Shown here piece by piece: positions 35,990-47,234 of a stretch of 64,000 nucleotides of DNA. The notes beneath the pieces were generated by a model. It was not told where the DNA came from. It saw only the letters and a list, made by a program, of their open reading frames with translations, and searched no databases. Source of the DNA: Xanthomonas sp. NCPPB 1128 (GTDB lineage Bacteria; Pseudomonadota; Gammaproteobacteria; Xanthomonadales; Xanthomonadaceae). The position numbers were made by a program, and so were the translations under genes. Each line of letters starts with the position of its first letter. Within the stretch, counting starts at the first letter, position 1. The stretch lies in NCBI RefSeq assembly GCF_001043115.1, contig NZ_LFME01000030.1, forward strand, positions 1 to 64,000, written 5' to 3'.

Positions 35990-36267
35990 ACGAAGTCCTC
36001 GATCGTGCGTGGATAGGACGTCAGGCCGCCGTGGCGGGATGCCGTTGCCGGCGGCCGGGCGTGGCCGCCGATCACTGCCAAGCGTGGCCTGCGCCTGCTA
36101 GCGGCGCGCTGAATGCCGTCTGCGGCACGCGCGTGGGCCGCATGGGGCGTGACCAATCGAGAACCGCGCGCGGCGATCGTGGCGGATGATGGCGCAGCGC
36201 CGCACGGATAGTGGCCGCCGTGCTCTATGCCAGACCAGGACGGCGACACCGCCCTCGCCTGCCTCGA

Positions 36268-36849
36268 TCAGGGAATCCAGGCCAGCAACTGGTCCAGCCG
36301 CGCGTGCGGGTCGTCTTCCTGCAGCAGCGACAGGCGCTGACGTTCGTCCAGCGGCAGCAGTTCGGCCATGCGCCAGCCGACCCAGGCGGCCTGGTCGAGT
36401 TGGCGCGGACCGGCCAGCGGATACACCGCGGCGGCCTGGTCGAGGATGCTGTCGAGCACGGTCGCCAGGAGCGCATGCTGCGGACGCAGTTCGTCGTCAC
36501 CGTCAGCCTCGCGCCATTCCACGTCGCCGACCACCAGGCCGTTGTCGCGGACCCGGCTGCGCAGCACGTGGAAGCGCCGCGCGCCGCGCAGGCTCAGCAC
36601 CAGCACGCCATCGGCGCCGACATCGAAATCGACGATGCGCGCCTCCGTGCCAAACGCCGCCGGCACCGCCGGGGCGCCGGTCTCGCTGCCGTCGAGGATC
36701 AGGCAGACGCCGAAGCCGCTGTCGGTGCGCCCGCATTCGCGGACCAAGTCCAGATAGCGGCGCTCGAACACCCGCAGCTTGATCGAGGCGCCGGGCAGCA
36801 GCACCGCGTGCAGCGGGAACAGCGGCAGCGTGGTCCGCTGCGCGCTCAC
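36268..36849 (-). CDS. LON substrate-binding domain protein
   Basis: This 193-residue protein consists only of the N-terminal substrate-binding domain of Lon peptidases, with no ATPase or peptidase part. Landmarks are LPLFPLHAVLLPGASIKLRVFERRY split across the first strands, GTEARIVDFDVGADGVLVLS, LRGARRFHVL and the helical C-terminal half. Such stand-alone proteins are of unknown function. The start is a GTG at 36849, 28 nt after the mpl stop, which suggests an mpl-LON unit. Confidence 0.85.
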   Translation of the reverse strand: MSAQRTTLPLFPLHAVLLPGASIKLRVFERRYLDLVRECGRTDSGFGVCLILDGSETGAPAVPAAFGTEARIVDFDVGADGVLVLSLRGARRFHVLRSRVRDNGLVVGDVEWREADGDDELRPQHALLATVLDSILDQAAAVYPLAGPRQLDQAAWVGWRMAELLPLDERQRLSLLQEDDPHARLDQLLAWIP

Positions 36850-36877
36850 GCGCCGGCTCCGCCGTGCGCGGCCAACC

Positions 36878-38317
36878 TCATTGCAGCGCCGCCAGGAAGC
36901 GGCGGGGTGCGCCGTCGAAGCCGCCGTTGGACATGAAGACCACATGGTCGCCAGCGCGCGCCTGCGCCTGCAGCGCCGCCAGCAGGGCGTCGACGTCGGC
37001 CGCCGCACAGGCATCGCCGCGCACCGCAGCGATCACCTTGCCCGCATCCCAGGCCAGTTCCGGCCGCTGCAGGAACACCACCGCGTCGGCGGCGTCCAGC
37101 GACGGCGCCAGCGCCTGCGCATGCGCGCCCAGCCGCATCGAATTGCTGCGCGGTTCCATCGCCACCACGATGCGCGCCGCGCCGACCTTGGCGCGCAGCC
37201 CGTCGAGCGTGGTGCGGATGGCGGTGGGATGGTGGGCGAAGTCGTCGTACACGGTGATGCCCTGCGCCTGGCCGAGCAGTTCCAGGCGCCGCTTGACGCT
37301 GCGGAAGCGCGCCAGCGCCGGCATCACCTGCACCGGCGCCACGCCCACCGCATGCGCCGCCGCCAGCGCGGCCAGCGCGTTCATCACGTTGTGGCGACCG
37401 AGCAGCGGCCATTCCACCTCGCCCAGTTCGCGGCCCTGGTGCAGCACCACGAAACGGCTGCCGTCGGCGGCAAGCAGGCGTGCACTCCACTCGAAGGCCG
37501 GATCGAAGCCGAAGCGCTCCACCGGCGTCCAGCAGCCCATCGCCAGCACCTCGCGCAGGTGCGCATCCTCGCCGTTGACGATCAGCCGGCCGCGGCGCGG
37601 CACGGTCCGCACCAGATGGTGGAACTGGCGCTGGATCGCGGCGACGTCCGGGAAGATGTCGGCGTGGTCGTACTCGAGATTGTTGAGGATCGCCACCAGC
37701 GGCCGGTAGTGCACGAACTTGCTGCGCTTGTCGAAGAACGCGGTGTCGTACTCGTCGGCCTCGACCACAAACAGCGGCCGGCCCGCCAGGGCCGGCTCCT
37801 GATGTCCTTCTCCCTCCGGGAGAAGGTGGCGCGCAGCGCCGGATGAGGGTTCGGCAGCCGCACGCCCCAGCCGCGCGGACACGCCGAAATCCTCGGCCAC
37901 CCCGCCGATCAAAAAGCCCGGCTCGCGCCCGGCGGCCTGCAGCAGCCAGGTCAGGATGCTGGTGGTGGTGGTCTTGCCGTGGGTGCCGGCCACCGCCAGG
38001 GTGTCGCGCCCCGGCAGCACCTGCTCGCTCAGCCATTGCGCGCCGGAGGTGTAGGCGCGCCCGGCGTCGAGCACCGCCTCCACCGCGGCATTGCCGCGCG
38101 ACAGCGCGTTGCCGACGATCACCTGGTCGCAGTCCGCGGCGATGTGTTCTGGCAGGTAGCCTTGCTTCAGCGCGATGCCGAGGCGCTCCAACTGCGTGGA
38201 CATCGGCGGGTAGATCGCCTGGTCGCTGCCCTCGACCGCATGGCCGAGTTCGCGCGCCAGCGCGGCGACACCGCCCATGAACGTACCGGCGATGCCGAGA
38301 ATATGGATCTTGCTCAT
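36878..38317 (-). CDS. mpl: UDP-N-acetylmuramate:L-alanyl-gamma-D-glutamyl-meso-DAP ligase (with repeat-derived insertion)
   Basis: Mpl recycles murein by joining the tripeptide Ala-Glu-DAP to UDP-MurNAc, with ATP. The 479-residue product starts MSKIHILGIAGTFMGGVAAL and shows the ATP loop VAGTHGKTTTTSIL, VVEADEYDTAFFDKRSKFVH, LNNLEYDHADIFPD, RHNVMNALAALAAAHAVG and YDDFAHHPTAI. E. coli Mpl has about 457 residues. The excess is explained by an in-frame insertion at about residues 150-178, between SARLG and LFVVEADEYD. Its core (EPSSGAARHLLPEGEG) is a translated copy of a dispersed intergenic repeat found at 24.1-24.3 kb. A downstream LON gene is probably cotranscribed. Confidence 0.94.
   Translation of the reverse strand: MSKIHILGIAGTFMGGVAALARELGHAVEGSDQAIYPPMSTQLERLGIALKQGYLPEHIAADCDQVIVGNALSRGNAAVEAVLDAGRAYTSGAQWLSEQVLPGRDTLAVAGTHGKTTTTSILTWLLQAAGREPGFLIGGVAEDFGVSARLGRAAAEPSSGAARHLLPEGEGHQEPALAGRPLFVVEADEYDTAFFDKRSKFVHYRPLVAILNNLEYDHADIFPDVAAIQRQFHHLVRTVPRRGRLIVNGEDAHLREVLAMGCWTPVERFGFDPAFEWSARLLAADGSRFVVLHQGRELGEVEWPLLGRHNVMNALAALAAAHAVGVAPVQVMPALARFRSVKRRLELLGQAQGITVYDDFAHHPTAIRTTLDGLRAKVGAARIVVAMEPRSNSMRLGAHAQALAPSLDAADAVVFLQRPELAWDAGKVIAAVRGDACAAADVDALLAALQAQARAGDHVVFMSNGGFDGAPRRFLAALQ
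37806..37853. repeat. Dispersed repeat copy inside the mpl coding region
   Basis: CCTTCTCCCTCCGGGAGAAG, GTGGCGCGCAGCGCCGGATG and AGGGTTCGG match the intergenic copies at 24110-24306, with the second small hairpin changed from CCCCGCAGGGG to GGCGCGCAGCGCC (pairing maintained). It is read in frame on the minus strand, and both flanks stay in the mpl reading frame. Confidence 0.85.
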
Positions 38318-38702
38318 GGCCGGATTGTCGCCGATCCCCCGGCGCACGCAAACCTGCGGCGTCATGGCTGCTGGGCGTGGCAGACTCCGCACGGGGTGGA
38401 GTTGGACACGTCTCGCCACTGCGCAGTCAAGTAGGGAATCCCCCACACGGGCTGGGGAAAGTTCCCGATAGGCAAGTCGGGAGCGGCCGCCGAAAATGAA
38501 CGGGCCAGCCTCGACACCCTGTGGTTCTACTCCCCAAGAGACCATCCCCAAGGGAGCTCATGTCGTGGGGCCCTGAGCAAGCCCGCTCGCTGGCACCTTC
38601 TTTTCCTGATCCCGGCTCTCAAGGGCATGCGGGACGCGCACCCATGGCGGCCACTCGCTGTGCGCAGCGCAGCAGGACATGTCCTTACGTCTCTTTACCG
38701 CC

Positions 38703-38768
38703 GTAGGAGCGGCTTCAGCCGCGACAGGCATTCCCGGGAAGGCCCGTCGCGGCTGAAGCCGCTCCTAC
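38703..38768. repeat. GTAG-ended palindromic (REP-like) element R3
   Basis: GTAGGAGCGGCTTCAGCCGC and its inverse form a stem of about 28 bp with a loop near 38730-38743. It is nearly the same as R1 in both arms. It lies downstream of adk and upstream of the divergent mpl start, within a 548-bp region (38318-38865) in which I find no credible gene, terminator or RNA. Confidence 0.75.
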
Positions 38769-38865
38769 GGGCGCTTGGTGTCGTGACTGGAGACGCACGA
38801 CCATCCGGGATGCCATGCCGTCTGCACGTCCGGCGCCGCTGCGGGCGCCGGCGTGCCGTGCCGCG

Positions 38866-39429
38866 TCAGCGGCCGATCGCCGCCAGGATGCGGGCGAGCA
38901 CCTCGTCCTGCGAGCCGACGCCGTCGACCCGCGCCAGGGTGCCGCGCTTGTCGTAGAAACCGATCACCGGCGCGGTCGAGTCGGTGTAGACCTGCAGGCG
39001 CTTGCGCACCGACTCGGGGTTGTCGTCCTCGCGACCTTCGGCCTTGGCGCGGCCGGCGATGCGCTCGACCAGCAGTTCGTTGGCCACGTCCAGTTGCACC
39101 ACCGCGTCCAGCGGCTGGCCGAGCTTGGCCAGCAGTTCGTCCAGCGCACCGGCCTGGGCCAGGTTGCGCGGGTAGCCGTCGAGGATGAAGCCGTTGCGCA
39201 CGTCGTCGCGGCCGAGGCGCGATTCGAGCATGCCCAGCAGGATGTCGTCGGAAACCAGGTCGCCACGCGCCATCACTTCCTTGGCCTGCACGCCCAGCGG
39301 GGGGCCGGCGGCGACTTCGGCGCGCAGCAGATCGCCGGTGGAGATGTGTGGAATCTGCAGCTTGTCCTTCAGGCGGGCCGCCTGCGTGCCCTTGCCCGAT
39401 CCGGGCGGTCCCAACAGAACCAATCGCAT
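38866..39429 (-). CDS. adk: Adenylate kinase (short form)
   Basis: Adenylate kinase balances ATP, ADP and AMP. The 187-residue product starts MRLVLLGPPGSGKGTQAARL (P-loop GPPGSGKGT). It has the AMP-binding segments PHISTGDLLRAEVAAG and GFILDGYPRNLAQAGALDEL, and RAKAEGREDDNPESVRKRLQ where the long form carries its LID domain. The short form without a zinc LID is usual in Xanthomonas. The ATG at 39429 is the family start. It is divergent from the pfp gene, 145 bp apart. Confidence 0.95.
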   Translation of the reverse strand: MRLVLLGPPGSGKGTQAARLKDKLQIPHISTGDLLRAEVAAGPPLGVQAKEVMARGDLVSDDILLGMLESRLGRDDVRNGFILDGYPRNLAQAGALDELLAKLGQPLDAVVQLDVANELLVERIAGRAKAEGREDDNPESVRKRLQVYTDSTAPVIGFYDKRGTLARVDGVGSQDEVLARILAAIGR

Positions 39430-39574
39430 CAACCTGACTCCTCGAGGAAAGTACCGTGCGCGGCCGGCGGCGTTAGACTCGGGGGCCACGCCTGCGCTGC
39501 ACCGCAAGATCCCCAGCTTACCGCATCCAGGCAATGTCCCGGCAATGTCCCCACCCCAGGAGCGAACCCCGACC

Positions 39575-40831
39575 ATGGCCCAAGGCACCCTGCTTTACGC
39601 CCAGTCCGGCGGCGTCACCGCCGTCATCAACGCCAGCGCCGCCGCCGTCATCGGCGAAGCGCGGGCGCGCAAGGTCAAGGTCCTGGCCGCGCGCAACGGT
39701 ATCCTCGGCGCGCTGCGCGAGGACCTGATCGACACCTCCAAGGAGTCGGCGGCGGCGATCGCCGCGCTGGCCCACACCCCCGGCGGCGCATTCGGCTCCT
39801 GCCGCTACAAGCTCAAGTCGCTGGAAGCGGACCGCGCCAAGTACGAGCGTCTGCTGCAGGTGCTGCAGGCGCACGACGTGCGCTACTTCCTCTACAACGG
39901 CGGCAACGATTCGGCCGACACCGCGTGGAAGGTCTCGCAGCTGGCGCAGGCGTTCGGTTATCCGCTGCACTGCATCGGCGTACCCAAGACCATCGACAAC
40001 GACCTGGCGGTCACCGACACCTGCCCGGGCTTCGGCTCGGCGGCCAAGTACACCGCGGTGTCGGTGCGCGAGGCGGCGCTGGACGTGGCGGCGATGGCCG
40101 AGACCTCGACCAAGGTATTTGTCTACGAAGCCATGGGCCGCCATGCCGGCTGGCTGGCCGCCGCCGCCGGGCTGGCTGCGCAATCGCCGGACGACGCGCC
40201 GCAGATCATCCTGTTCCCCGAACGCGCCTACGACGAAGCCGCCTTCCTGGCACAGGTGCGCAAGGTGGTGGACAAGGTCGGCTGGTGCGTGGTCGTAGCC
40301 AGCGAAGGCATCCAGACCGCCGACGGGCGCTTCGTCGCCGATGCCGGCGGCGGCACCGATGCGTTCGGGCACAGCCAGCTCGGCGGCGTGGCCTCCTACC
40401 TGGCCGGCAAGGTCAAAGCCGAACTCGGCTACAAGGTGCACTGGACCCTGCCCGACTACCTGCAGCGTTCGGCCCGCCACCTCGCCTCGCGCACCGACTG
40501 GGAGCAGGCGCAGGCGGTCGGCAAGGCCGCGGTGCAGTTCGCGCTGAAGGGCATGAACGCGGTGATGCCGGCGATCGTGCGCAGCAGCGACGCACCGTAC
40601 CGCTGGAAGATCGAGGCCGCACCGCTGGCCAAGGTCGCCAACCACGAGAAAAAGATGCCGGCCGGCTTCCTGCGCAAGGACGGCTTCGGCATCACCGAGA
40701 AAGCGCGCCGCTACCTGCAGCCGCTGATCCGCGGCGAGGCGCCGCTGCCGTACGGCAGCGATGGCCTGCCCAAGTACGTGGCGCTGAAGAATGTGGCGGT
40801 GAAGAAGAAGCTGCCGGCCTGGGAGGGGTGA
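39575..40831 (+). CDS. pfp: Pyrophosphate-dependent 6-phosphofructokinase
   Basis: This enzyme converts fructose 6-phosphate to fructose 1,6-bisphosphate reversibly with PPi in place of ATP. The 418-residue product has the start GTLLYAQSGGVTAVINASAA, LYNGGNDSADTAWKV, CIGVPKTIDNDLAVTDTCPG, YEAMGRHAGWLAAA and ASEGIQTADGRF. The GGNDS motif has Asn where other PPi enzymes often have Asp. PKTIDND is intact. Xanthomonas relies on such a PPi-PFK and lacks ATP-PFK, so glycolytic flux depends on the PPi supply. The PPi enzymes hppA and ppa lie 3-6 kb downstream. The ATG at 39575 is preceded by CAGGAGC. Confidence 0.93.
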   Translation: MAQGTLLYAQSGGVTAVINASAAAVIGEARARKVKVLAARNGILGALREDLIDTSKESAAAIAALAHTPGGAFGSCRYKLKSLEADRAKYERLLQVLQAHDVRYFLYNGGNDSADTAWKVSQLAQAFGYPLHCIGVPKTIDNDLAVTDTCPGFGSAAKYTAVSVREAALDVAAMAETSTKVFVYEAMGRHAGWLAAAAGLAAQSPDDAPQIILFPERAYDEAAFLAQVRKVVDKVGWCVVVASEGIQTADGRFVADAGGGTDAFGHSQLGGVASYLAGKVKAELGYKVHWTLPDYLQRSARHLASRTDWEQAQAVGKAAVQFALKGMNAVMPAIVRSSDAPYRWKIEAAPLAKVANHEKKMPAGFLRKDGFGITEKARRYLQPLIRGEAPLPYGSDGLPKYVALKNVAVKKKLPAWEG

Positions 40832-41074
40832 CCCGGCCTGCGCGCACCGGCCACTGCGGCGCAGCGGCGCAAGCCGAGGCGTGCGTGGCGCATGGAGGAT
40901 GACGCCACCGCCGGCGAACCCGTTGCCGAACGCCGCAGCGAACGCAGCGGCTTCACTTCATCGCGCTTGCCGTCCCCGCCATGCCGTTCTGGGCGCCCGC
41001 GCCGCGCGTCCTTGCGACTGCCTGGCACCGGTTAACGCGGATGCAATGGATCCATTCCAATCGGGTCGTCAGCC

Positions 41075-42391
41075 CTAGCGCGCGTCGCGTTCCTGGACGG
41101 CATAGCGAACCGGCACCGACGGCAGCATCAACGCAGGGGCGGCGGTGCCCGGCGTGACCAGCGCCTGGTCCACCGCGATCGCGTCGTCGCCCTCGCGCTG
41201 GACGAAGGCCTGGACCAGGCGCGTGCTAGCCGTCGGCAATAACGCCTGCGGGATCGGACTCGGCTTGCGGCCCATTCCCTCCAGCCATTGCGGACGCCCG
41301 GCGACGAGCGTCGTGCGCGGGTGCACCACCTGCAGATCGACCGAACCCGCGAGCAGGCCTACCGTCAGCGGCTTGCCGTGCCGCATCAGCACCACGGACC
41401 GGCCATGGGTCTTGGGCTCCGCGATGGCATACAGGTCGGCATCGGGCCGATTCATCGGGATCGGCGACAAGCCCGCCTGGTCGATGGTCAACGGGTCGAT
41501 TCCCGTGGCGCGCTTGAGCCGCTGCGCCATCATCTCGACCTTTCCGCCCTCGGCCGCGATCGGCCGTTCCGCGACATGGTGTTCGCCGGCATAGATCAGG
41601 ATCTTGCCGGCGGGAGCCTGCTTGAGCGCGCGCCGGACCAGATTGTCGGCCTGATCCTGTTCCCGCTGCGCCTGCGCCTGGCCGGGATCGTCGGCATACT
41701 CCGTGCGCGTGGTTTCGTACGACACCGGGCGGTAGCCCAGTGCAAGCGACTGGCGCAGGAAATCGGCAAAGACCGGATCGTGCAGGTAATAGCCGCTCGG
41801 CTGCCGCACATAGCCGTCTTTCGAGAACGCCGCCATCTTGTCGCGCGACACGGCATCGTCGGCATCGCGCTTCAACGCCTCCACCGCCAGCGTCGTGTAG
41901 CCGAGCGGACGCAAGGCGCGCGCGACCTCCAGCGCGAACGCGCGGCCGCGCGGATCGAGATGATTCTCGTCGAGGATCACGATGCTGGTCCGGCGCGCGC
42001 GGCGGACGATCTCCGCAAGCGCGGAAACGCCGTGCGCGCCACGCAGGTCGGCGAGTTGTTCCTTGGGCACGTGGAAATCCGCCGTCTTGGCCGGATTGAA
42101 CGTCGGCATACCGGTCATGCACGACATCACCTGCGTCCATTGGTCGAACACGTCCGCATCCTTGATGTCGGTCGCCGATGCGACACCGAGATGCGCCAGC
42201 AGGCCGAACGAGGCATCCAGATAGCGGCCATGCATGGCATCCTGCACGGATTGGTCGTTGGCGGCTTGAACACGCTTCGCTTCATCGGCCTCATCCGCCG
42301 CCGGCGAGGCCGCCGCGGAAGGCATCGCGGCCATACTCGCGGCTGACGCCGTCATCAGGAGCAGGCTACCGACGATCGATTGAAACCGCAT
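41075..42391 (-). CDS. Secreted ChaN/TraB-like protein of unknown function
   Basis: This 438-residue protein has a signal peptide (MRFQSIVGSLLLMTASAASM). Its central region, with IVILDENHLDPRGRAFALEV, TTLAVEALKRDADD and ILIYAGEHHVAERPI, resembles the GxxH-type motifs of the ChaN/TraB/EreA-like fold, in which an ENHxDPxG loop and a later GEHH loop approach each other. ChaN binds haem; other relatives are peptidase- or esterase-like. I cannot assign activity. The C-terminal third (MRHGKPLTVGLLAGSVDLQV) is not recognised. It is followed by a strand switch to the DUF6434 gene. Confidence 0.7.
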   Translation of the reverse strand: MRFQSIVGSLLLMTASAASMAAMPSAAASPAADEADEAKRVQAANDQSVQDAMHGRYLDASFGLLAHLGVASATDIKDADVFDQWTQVMSCMTGMPTFNPAKTADFHVPKEQLADLRGAHGVSALAEIVRRARRTSIVILDENHLDPRGRAFALEVARALRPLGYTTLAVEALKRDADDAVSRDKMAAFSKDGYVRQPSGYYLHDPVFADFLRQSLALGYRPVSYETTRTEYADDPGQAQAQREQDQADNLVRRALKQAPAGKILIYAGEHHVAERPIAAEGGKVEMMAQRLKRATGIDPLTIDQAGLSPIPMNRPDADLYAIAEPKTHGRSVVLMRHGKPLTVGLLAGSVDLQVVHPRTTLVAGRPQWLEGMGRKPSPIPQALLPTASTRLVQAFVQREGDDAIAVDQALVTPGTAAPALMLPSVPVRYAVQERDAR

Positions 42392-42498
42392 GATGGATGC
42401 TCAGGCTTCTGGCGCGTTCGTCACTATTGCGGGGAACCTCGCGGAAGGCAAGAGCGGAAACGGCGCACACGATTGGCAGGAAACGAGAAGGAAACAGA

Positions 42499-42726
42499 AT
42501 GGGCTTCGATTGGCACAACGGCCCGATCACCCGCGCAACGCCGGTGGACGACAGCTATCGCAATACGCAGGCCGTGCCCCGCTTCCTCGCCGGCGCATGC
42601 GCGGCCAACTTCACGTTCGATCGTGCCTTCATGGCGTGGATCAAGAACGGCGCGCCCAAGAACATGGGCGAGGTCGCCGACGAATGGCTGCGCCGGCGGC
42701 AGACAGGATCGGAACCGACTCGATAA
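42499..42726 (+). CDS. DUF6434 domain protein
   Basis: This small 75-residue protein has the DUF6434 pattern FDWHNGPITRATPVDDSYRN, TQAVPRFLAGACAANFTFDR and FMAWIKNGAPKNMGEVADEW. The family is often fused to SAP-type DNA-binding domains and may be DNA-linked, but the function is unknown. The ATG at 42499 (MGFDWHNGP) is chosen. An in-frame upstream start would add a basic tail without family match. AAGGAAACAG precedes the start as a modest ribosome site. No partner gene is obvious. Confidence 0.8.
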   Translation: MGFDWHNGPITRATPVDDSYRNTQAVPRFLAGACAANFTFDRAFMAWIKNGAPKNMGEVADEWLRRRQTGSEPTR

Positions 42727-42976
42727 GTCTGCATGCAACTGCATGCTGCATACGTTCGATGAGAACCAGAGACGGCCCACGGCAACGTGCATCAGCGGCT
42801 GAGAAACCTACGTTCGGCGACGCCGCTAACGGCGCCGATGATGGCGACCGATACGAGCGTGCAAGCGATCGAGCCGGTCAGGGAAACTCGCCCGACCAGC
42901 CGATGTCACTGCCCCGCATCGGCAACGCGGCATGCTCAGCGGCTGATTCCGCAAGGAATGTCGCTACGCATCCGGC

Positions 42977-43516
42977 TCAACGGCAGGCATTGCCTTCCAG
43001 CGTCATCTGCGCGGTGAACTGCGGCACCTGCGCGACCTTGCCGGCGGCCGCCTGCTGCTTGGCCTCTTCCAGATAGATCCGCGACTGGCCCTGGCCATCA
43101 CGCTCGGTGTTCAGCGCGACCGGCTTGCGCCACACCCGCACCACCGCCTGTTGCGACGGACAGGCGGCGCTGGGCACGCGGATCAGATCGTTGAACTTCC
43201 AGCCGGTGGCCTCGCTGGGCTTGGCCTGATCGAACTCGACCAGCTTGGCGCGCGGCTGGCAGGTCGGGCTGCTGCGCACCGCGGAGAATCGGTAGGGCTG
43301 CGCCGCATCGCCGGTGTACTCGCCTTCGAAACGCACGCAGGCCTCGGGGATCTGGCGGATGGTATGCACCACGCCCACCGCCTGTGGCGCACTGGCCGGG
43401 CGCTGCAGTTCCGGGGTCGGGTCGGCGGCCGCGGCGGCCAGCGGCGCCAGCGCACACAGGCCGAGAGCAAGGAGCGAAGCGCGGAAGCGCAGCCGCGGGG
43501 AAATCGTCGAGTGCAT
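42977..43516 (-). CDS. Secreted protein of unknown function
   Basis: This 179-residue protein has a signal peptide (RFRASLLALGLCALAPLAAA). Four Cys in ACVRFEGEY, PTCQPRA, AACPSQQAVV and NACR suggest two disulphides. The mature region has no recognised domain. Motifs such as VHTIRQIPEACVRFEGEYTG and VRVWRKPVALNTERD are seen in Xanthomonas unknown secreted proteins. The ATG at 43516 (MHSTISPRLRF) is chosen on the signal peptide. It is divergent from hppA with a 255-bp gap in which no clear promoter is seen. Confidence 0.7.
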   Translation of the reverse strand: MHSTISPRLRFRASLLALGLCALAPLAAAAADPTPELQRPASAPQAVGVVHTIRQIPEACVRFEGEYTGDAAQPYRFSAVRSSPTCQPRAKLVEFDQAKPSEATGWKFNDLIRVPSAACPSQQAVVRVWRKPVALNTERDGQGQSRIYLEEAKQQAAAGKVAQVPQFTAQMTLEGNACR

Positions 43517-43771
43517 CGAATGGCTCCTGGGAGGCGATGCGCCACGCTGCCACGCAAAGACTGAACCGCACGCCAAAAGTGCGATGGCGTGCCGGTCGCT
43601 GGCGGCAGCACGGCGCCAGGCGCATACTCGCCGCGTTCAGGCCAGTCGACATTGCGATACGCACCAGCGGCGCGCGTTGTGGCCGCGGAGTCGTTGCATG
43701 CTTCAGCTCCTCCGGTGTGATCCCAGGGTATGTCCAGCGCTTGGGCGCCATCCACATCCTTGGGAGGGGTC

Positions 43772-45799
<2,028 letters not shown>

Positions 45800-45855
45800 C
45801 CACACGTGCAGCAGGCGTCGGCAACATGCTGGCGCCTGCTGCGCGTCCTCTGCCG

Positions 45856-46344
45856 CTACAGGCAGTCGATCAAGCCATCGTTGATGCTTTGCTCGCTGCG
45901 CGGCAGCGGCGCGAACAGCGGCCGCTCGCCCGACAGCGCCGCATACAGCGCGTGCAGTCGGGTCTGCGGCTGCAGGGGGGTCCGGCAGTGCCACAGCCGC
46001 GCATCGACCACGACCCGGCCGCTGTCCGGATCGACGCTGGCCTCGCTGGCGCCGAAGCTCCAGATGCACTCCCCGATCACCCCGTCGCGCTGGCGCACCG
46101 AGCAGCGATAGCGCAGCGGCCGGTAGTCGCTGTAGTCGCCTTCGCAGAAGGTGTCGCCGCAGAGTTGGTCGAAGTCGTGCGCCAGCCGTTGCTCCAGGTC
46201 GGCGAACGCCTCCCAGCCCTCGCCCGGGGCGGGATAGTCCATCGCATCCACGTAGGCCGGTTGCGCCTGTTGCGCCTGCGCAGTGCCGCAGGCCAGGACC
46301 AGTACCGCCAGCAGCGGCAGCATCGATTGCCGGATTCCGTTCAT
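45856..46344 (-). CDS. Periplasmic protein of unknown function
   Basis: This 162-residue protein has a signal peptide (LLAVLVLACGTAQAQQAQPA). Seven Cys follow in the mature part (LCGDTFCEGDYSD, RYRCSVRQ, GECIWSFGASEASVD, LWHCRTP and DCL), so a disulphide-rich fold is likely. The pattern QLCGDTFCEGDYSDYRPLRY followed by a WSFGAS strand is reminiscent of small Xanthomonas periplasmic proteins. No function is assigned. The stop at 45856 lies 57 bp from the hppA stop, so the two genes converge. Confidence 0.72.
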   Translation of the reverse strand: MNGIRQSMLPLLAVLVLACGTAQAQQAQPAYVDAMDYPAPGEGWEAFADLEQRLAHDFDQLCGDTFCEGDYSDYRPLRYRCSVRQRDGVIGECIWSFGASEASVDPDSGRVVVDARLWHCRTPLQPQTRLHALYAALSGERPLFAPLPRSEQSINDGLIDCL

Positions 46345-46498
46345 CGTCTTGCTCCTTGGGTGGGGACAGTGAGCACAGGATCGCCGCCGCCCGCGGCCGG
46401 TACCATCGGATTGCGCCCCATGCGGGCCGGTATGGAGTCCGAAACCGCTGTAGGAATCCCCCGAACCGCCGTGCGCTGCATTGCAACAGCCAACCGAC

Positions 46499-46504
46499 TA
46501 GAAT
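46499..46504 (+). promoter_or_regulatory. Possible -10 box upstream of ppa
   Basis: TAGAAT lies 38 nt before the ppa ATG. A ribosome site (CTGGAGC) is 11 nt before the ATG. No strong -35 match at the expected spacing is seen. Confidence 0.4.
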
Positions 46505-46542
46505 GCCTGCCTCTTTAGAAGCCACTCCACTGGAGCTAGCGC

Positions 46543-47076
46543 ATGGGTCTGGAACTGGTCACCTCCGGCAAGAACCTGCCGGAAGAAATCAACGTCGTCA
46601 TCGAAATCCCCAAGGATTCGGAGCCGGTCAAGTACGAAGTGGACAAGGCCAGCGGCGCCATCTTCGTCGACCGCATCCTCTCCACCCCGATGCGCTACCC
46701 GTGCAACTACGGCTACGTGCCCAACACCCTGTGCGGCGACGGCGACCCGGCCGACGTGCTGGCGCTGCTGCCGCTGCCGCTGGTGCCCGGCTGCGTGGTG
46801 CGCTGCCGCCCGGTCGGCGTGCTGAAGATGAGCGACGAGGCCGGCAGCGACGAGAAGATTCTGGCGGTGCCGGTGGCCAAGGTGTTCGAAGGCTACGGCC
46901 ACATCGAGGACATCGCCCAGGTGTCCGGCCACTGGATGGAGCGCATCGGCCACTTCTTCGAGCACTACAAGGACCTGGAAAAGGGCAAGTGGGTCAAGCT
47001 CGACGGTTGGGGCAACGCCGAGGAAGCCAAGCGCATCCTGCGCGAGTCCGTGGCCCGCTTCGAAGCCGGCGCCTGA
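46543..47076 (+). CDS. ppa: Soluble inorganic pyrophosphatase
   Basis: Family I pyrophosphatase hydrolyses PPi to two phosphates, pulling biosynthetic reactions forward. The 177-residue product shows the start MGLELVTSGKNLPEEINVVIEIP split by one residue, KYEVDKASGAIFVDRIL, RYPCNYGYVPNTL and the metal-binding GDGDPADVLALL. YKDLEKGKWVKLDGWGNAEE is also typical. Length matches E. coli (176). It coexists with the membrane pyrophosphatase hppA, an unusual pairing in a PPi-PFK organism. Confidence 0.96.
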   Translation: MGLELVTSGKNLPEEINVVIEIPKDSEPVKYEVDKASGAIFVDRILSTPMRYPCNYGYVPNTLCGDGDPADVLALLPLPLVPGCVVRCRPVGVLKMSDEAGSDEKILAVPVAKVFEGYGHIEDIAQVSGHWMERIGHFFEHYKDLEKGKWVKLDGWGNAEEAKRILRESVARFEAGA

Positions 47077-47234
47077 GCCGCGCGGCCGTGGCGGGGCGCC
47101 TGCCCCGCCGCGGCTGATCCGTTTCACGTTTTGCCGTTGCCGGGGCGCCGCGCTTCGGGGTTTGCGGTACATTGCGTCATGGCATCATCGAGCCCGGTCC
47201 GTCCGCGACCCGGCTCTTCTTGGGGGACAGTCTC

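Noticed and set aside
38318-38702. Possible small RNA in the mpl-adk gap
   Set aside because: No promoter, terminator or convincing fold could be seen in this stretch.
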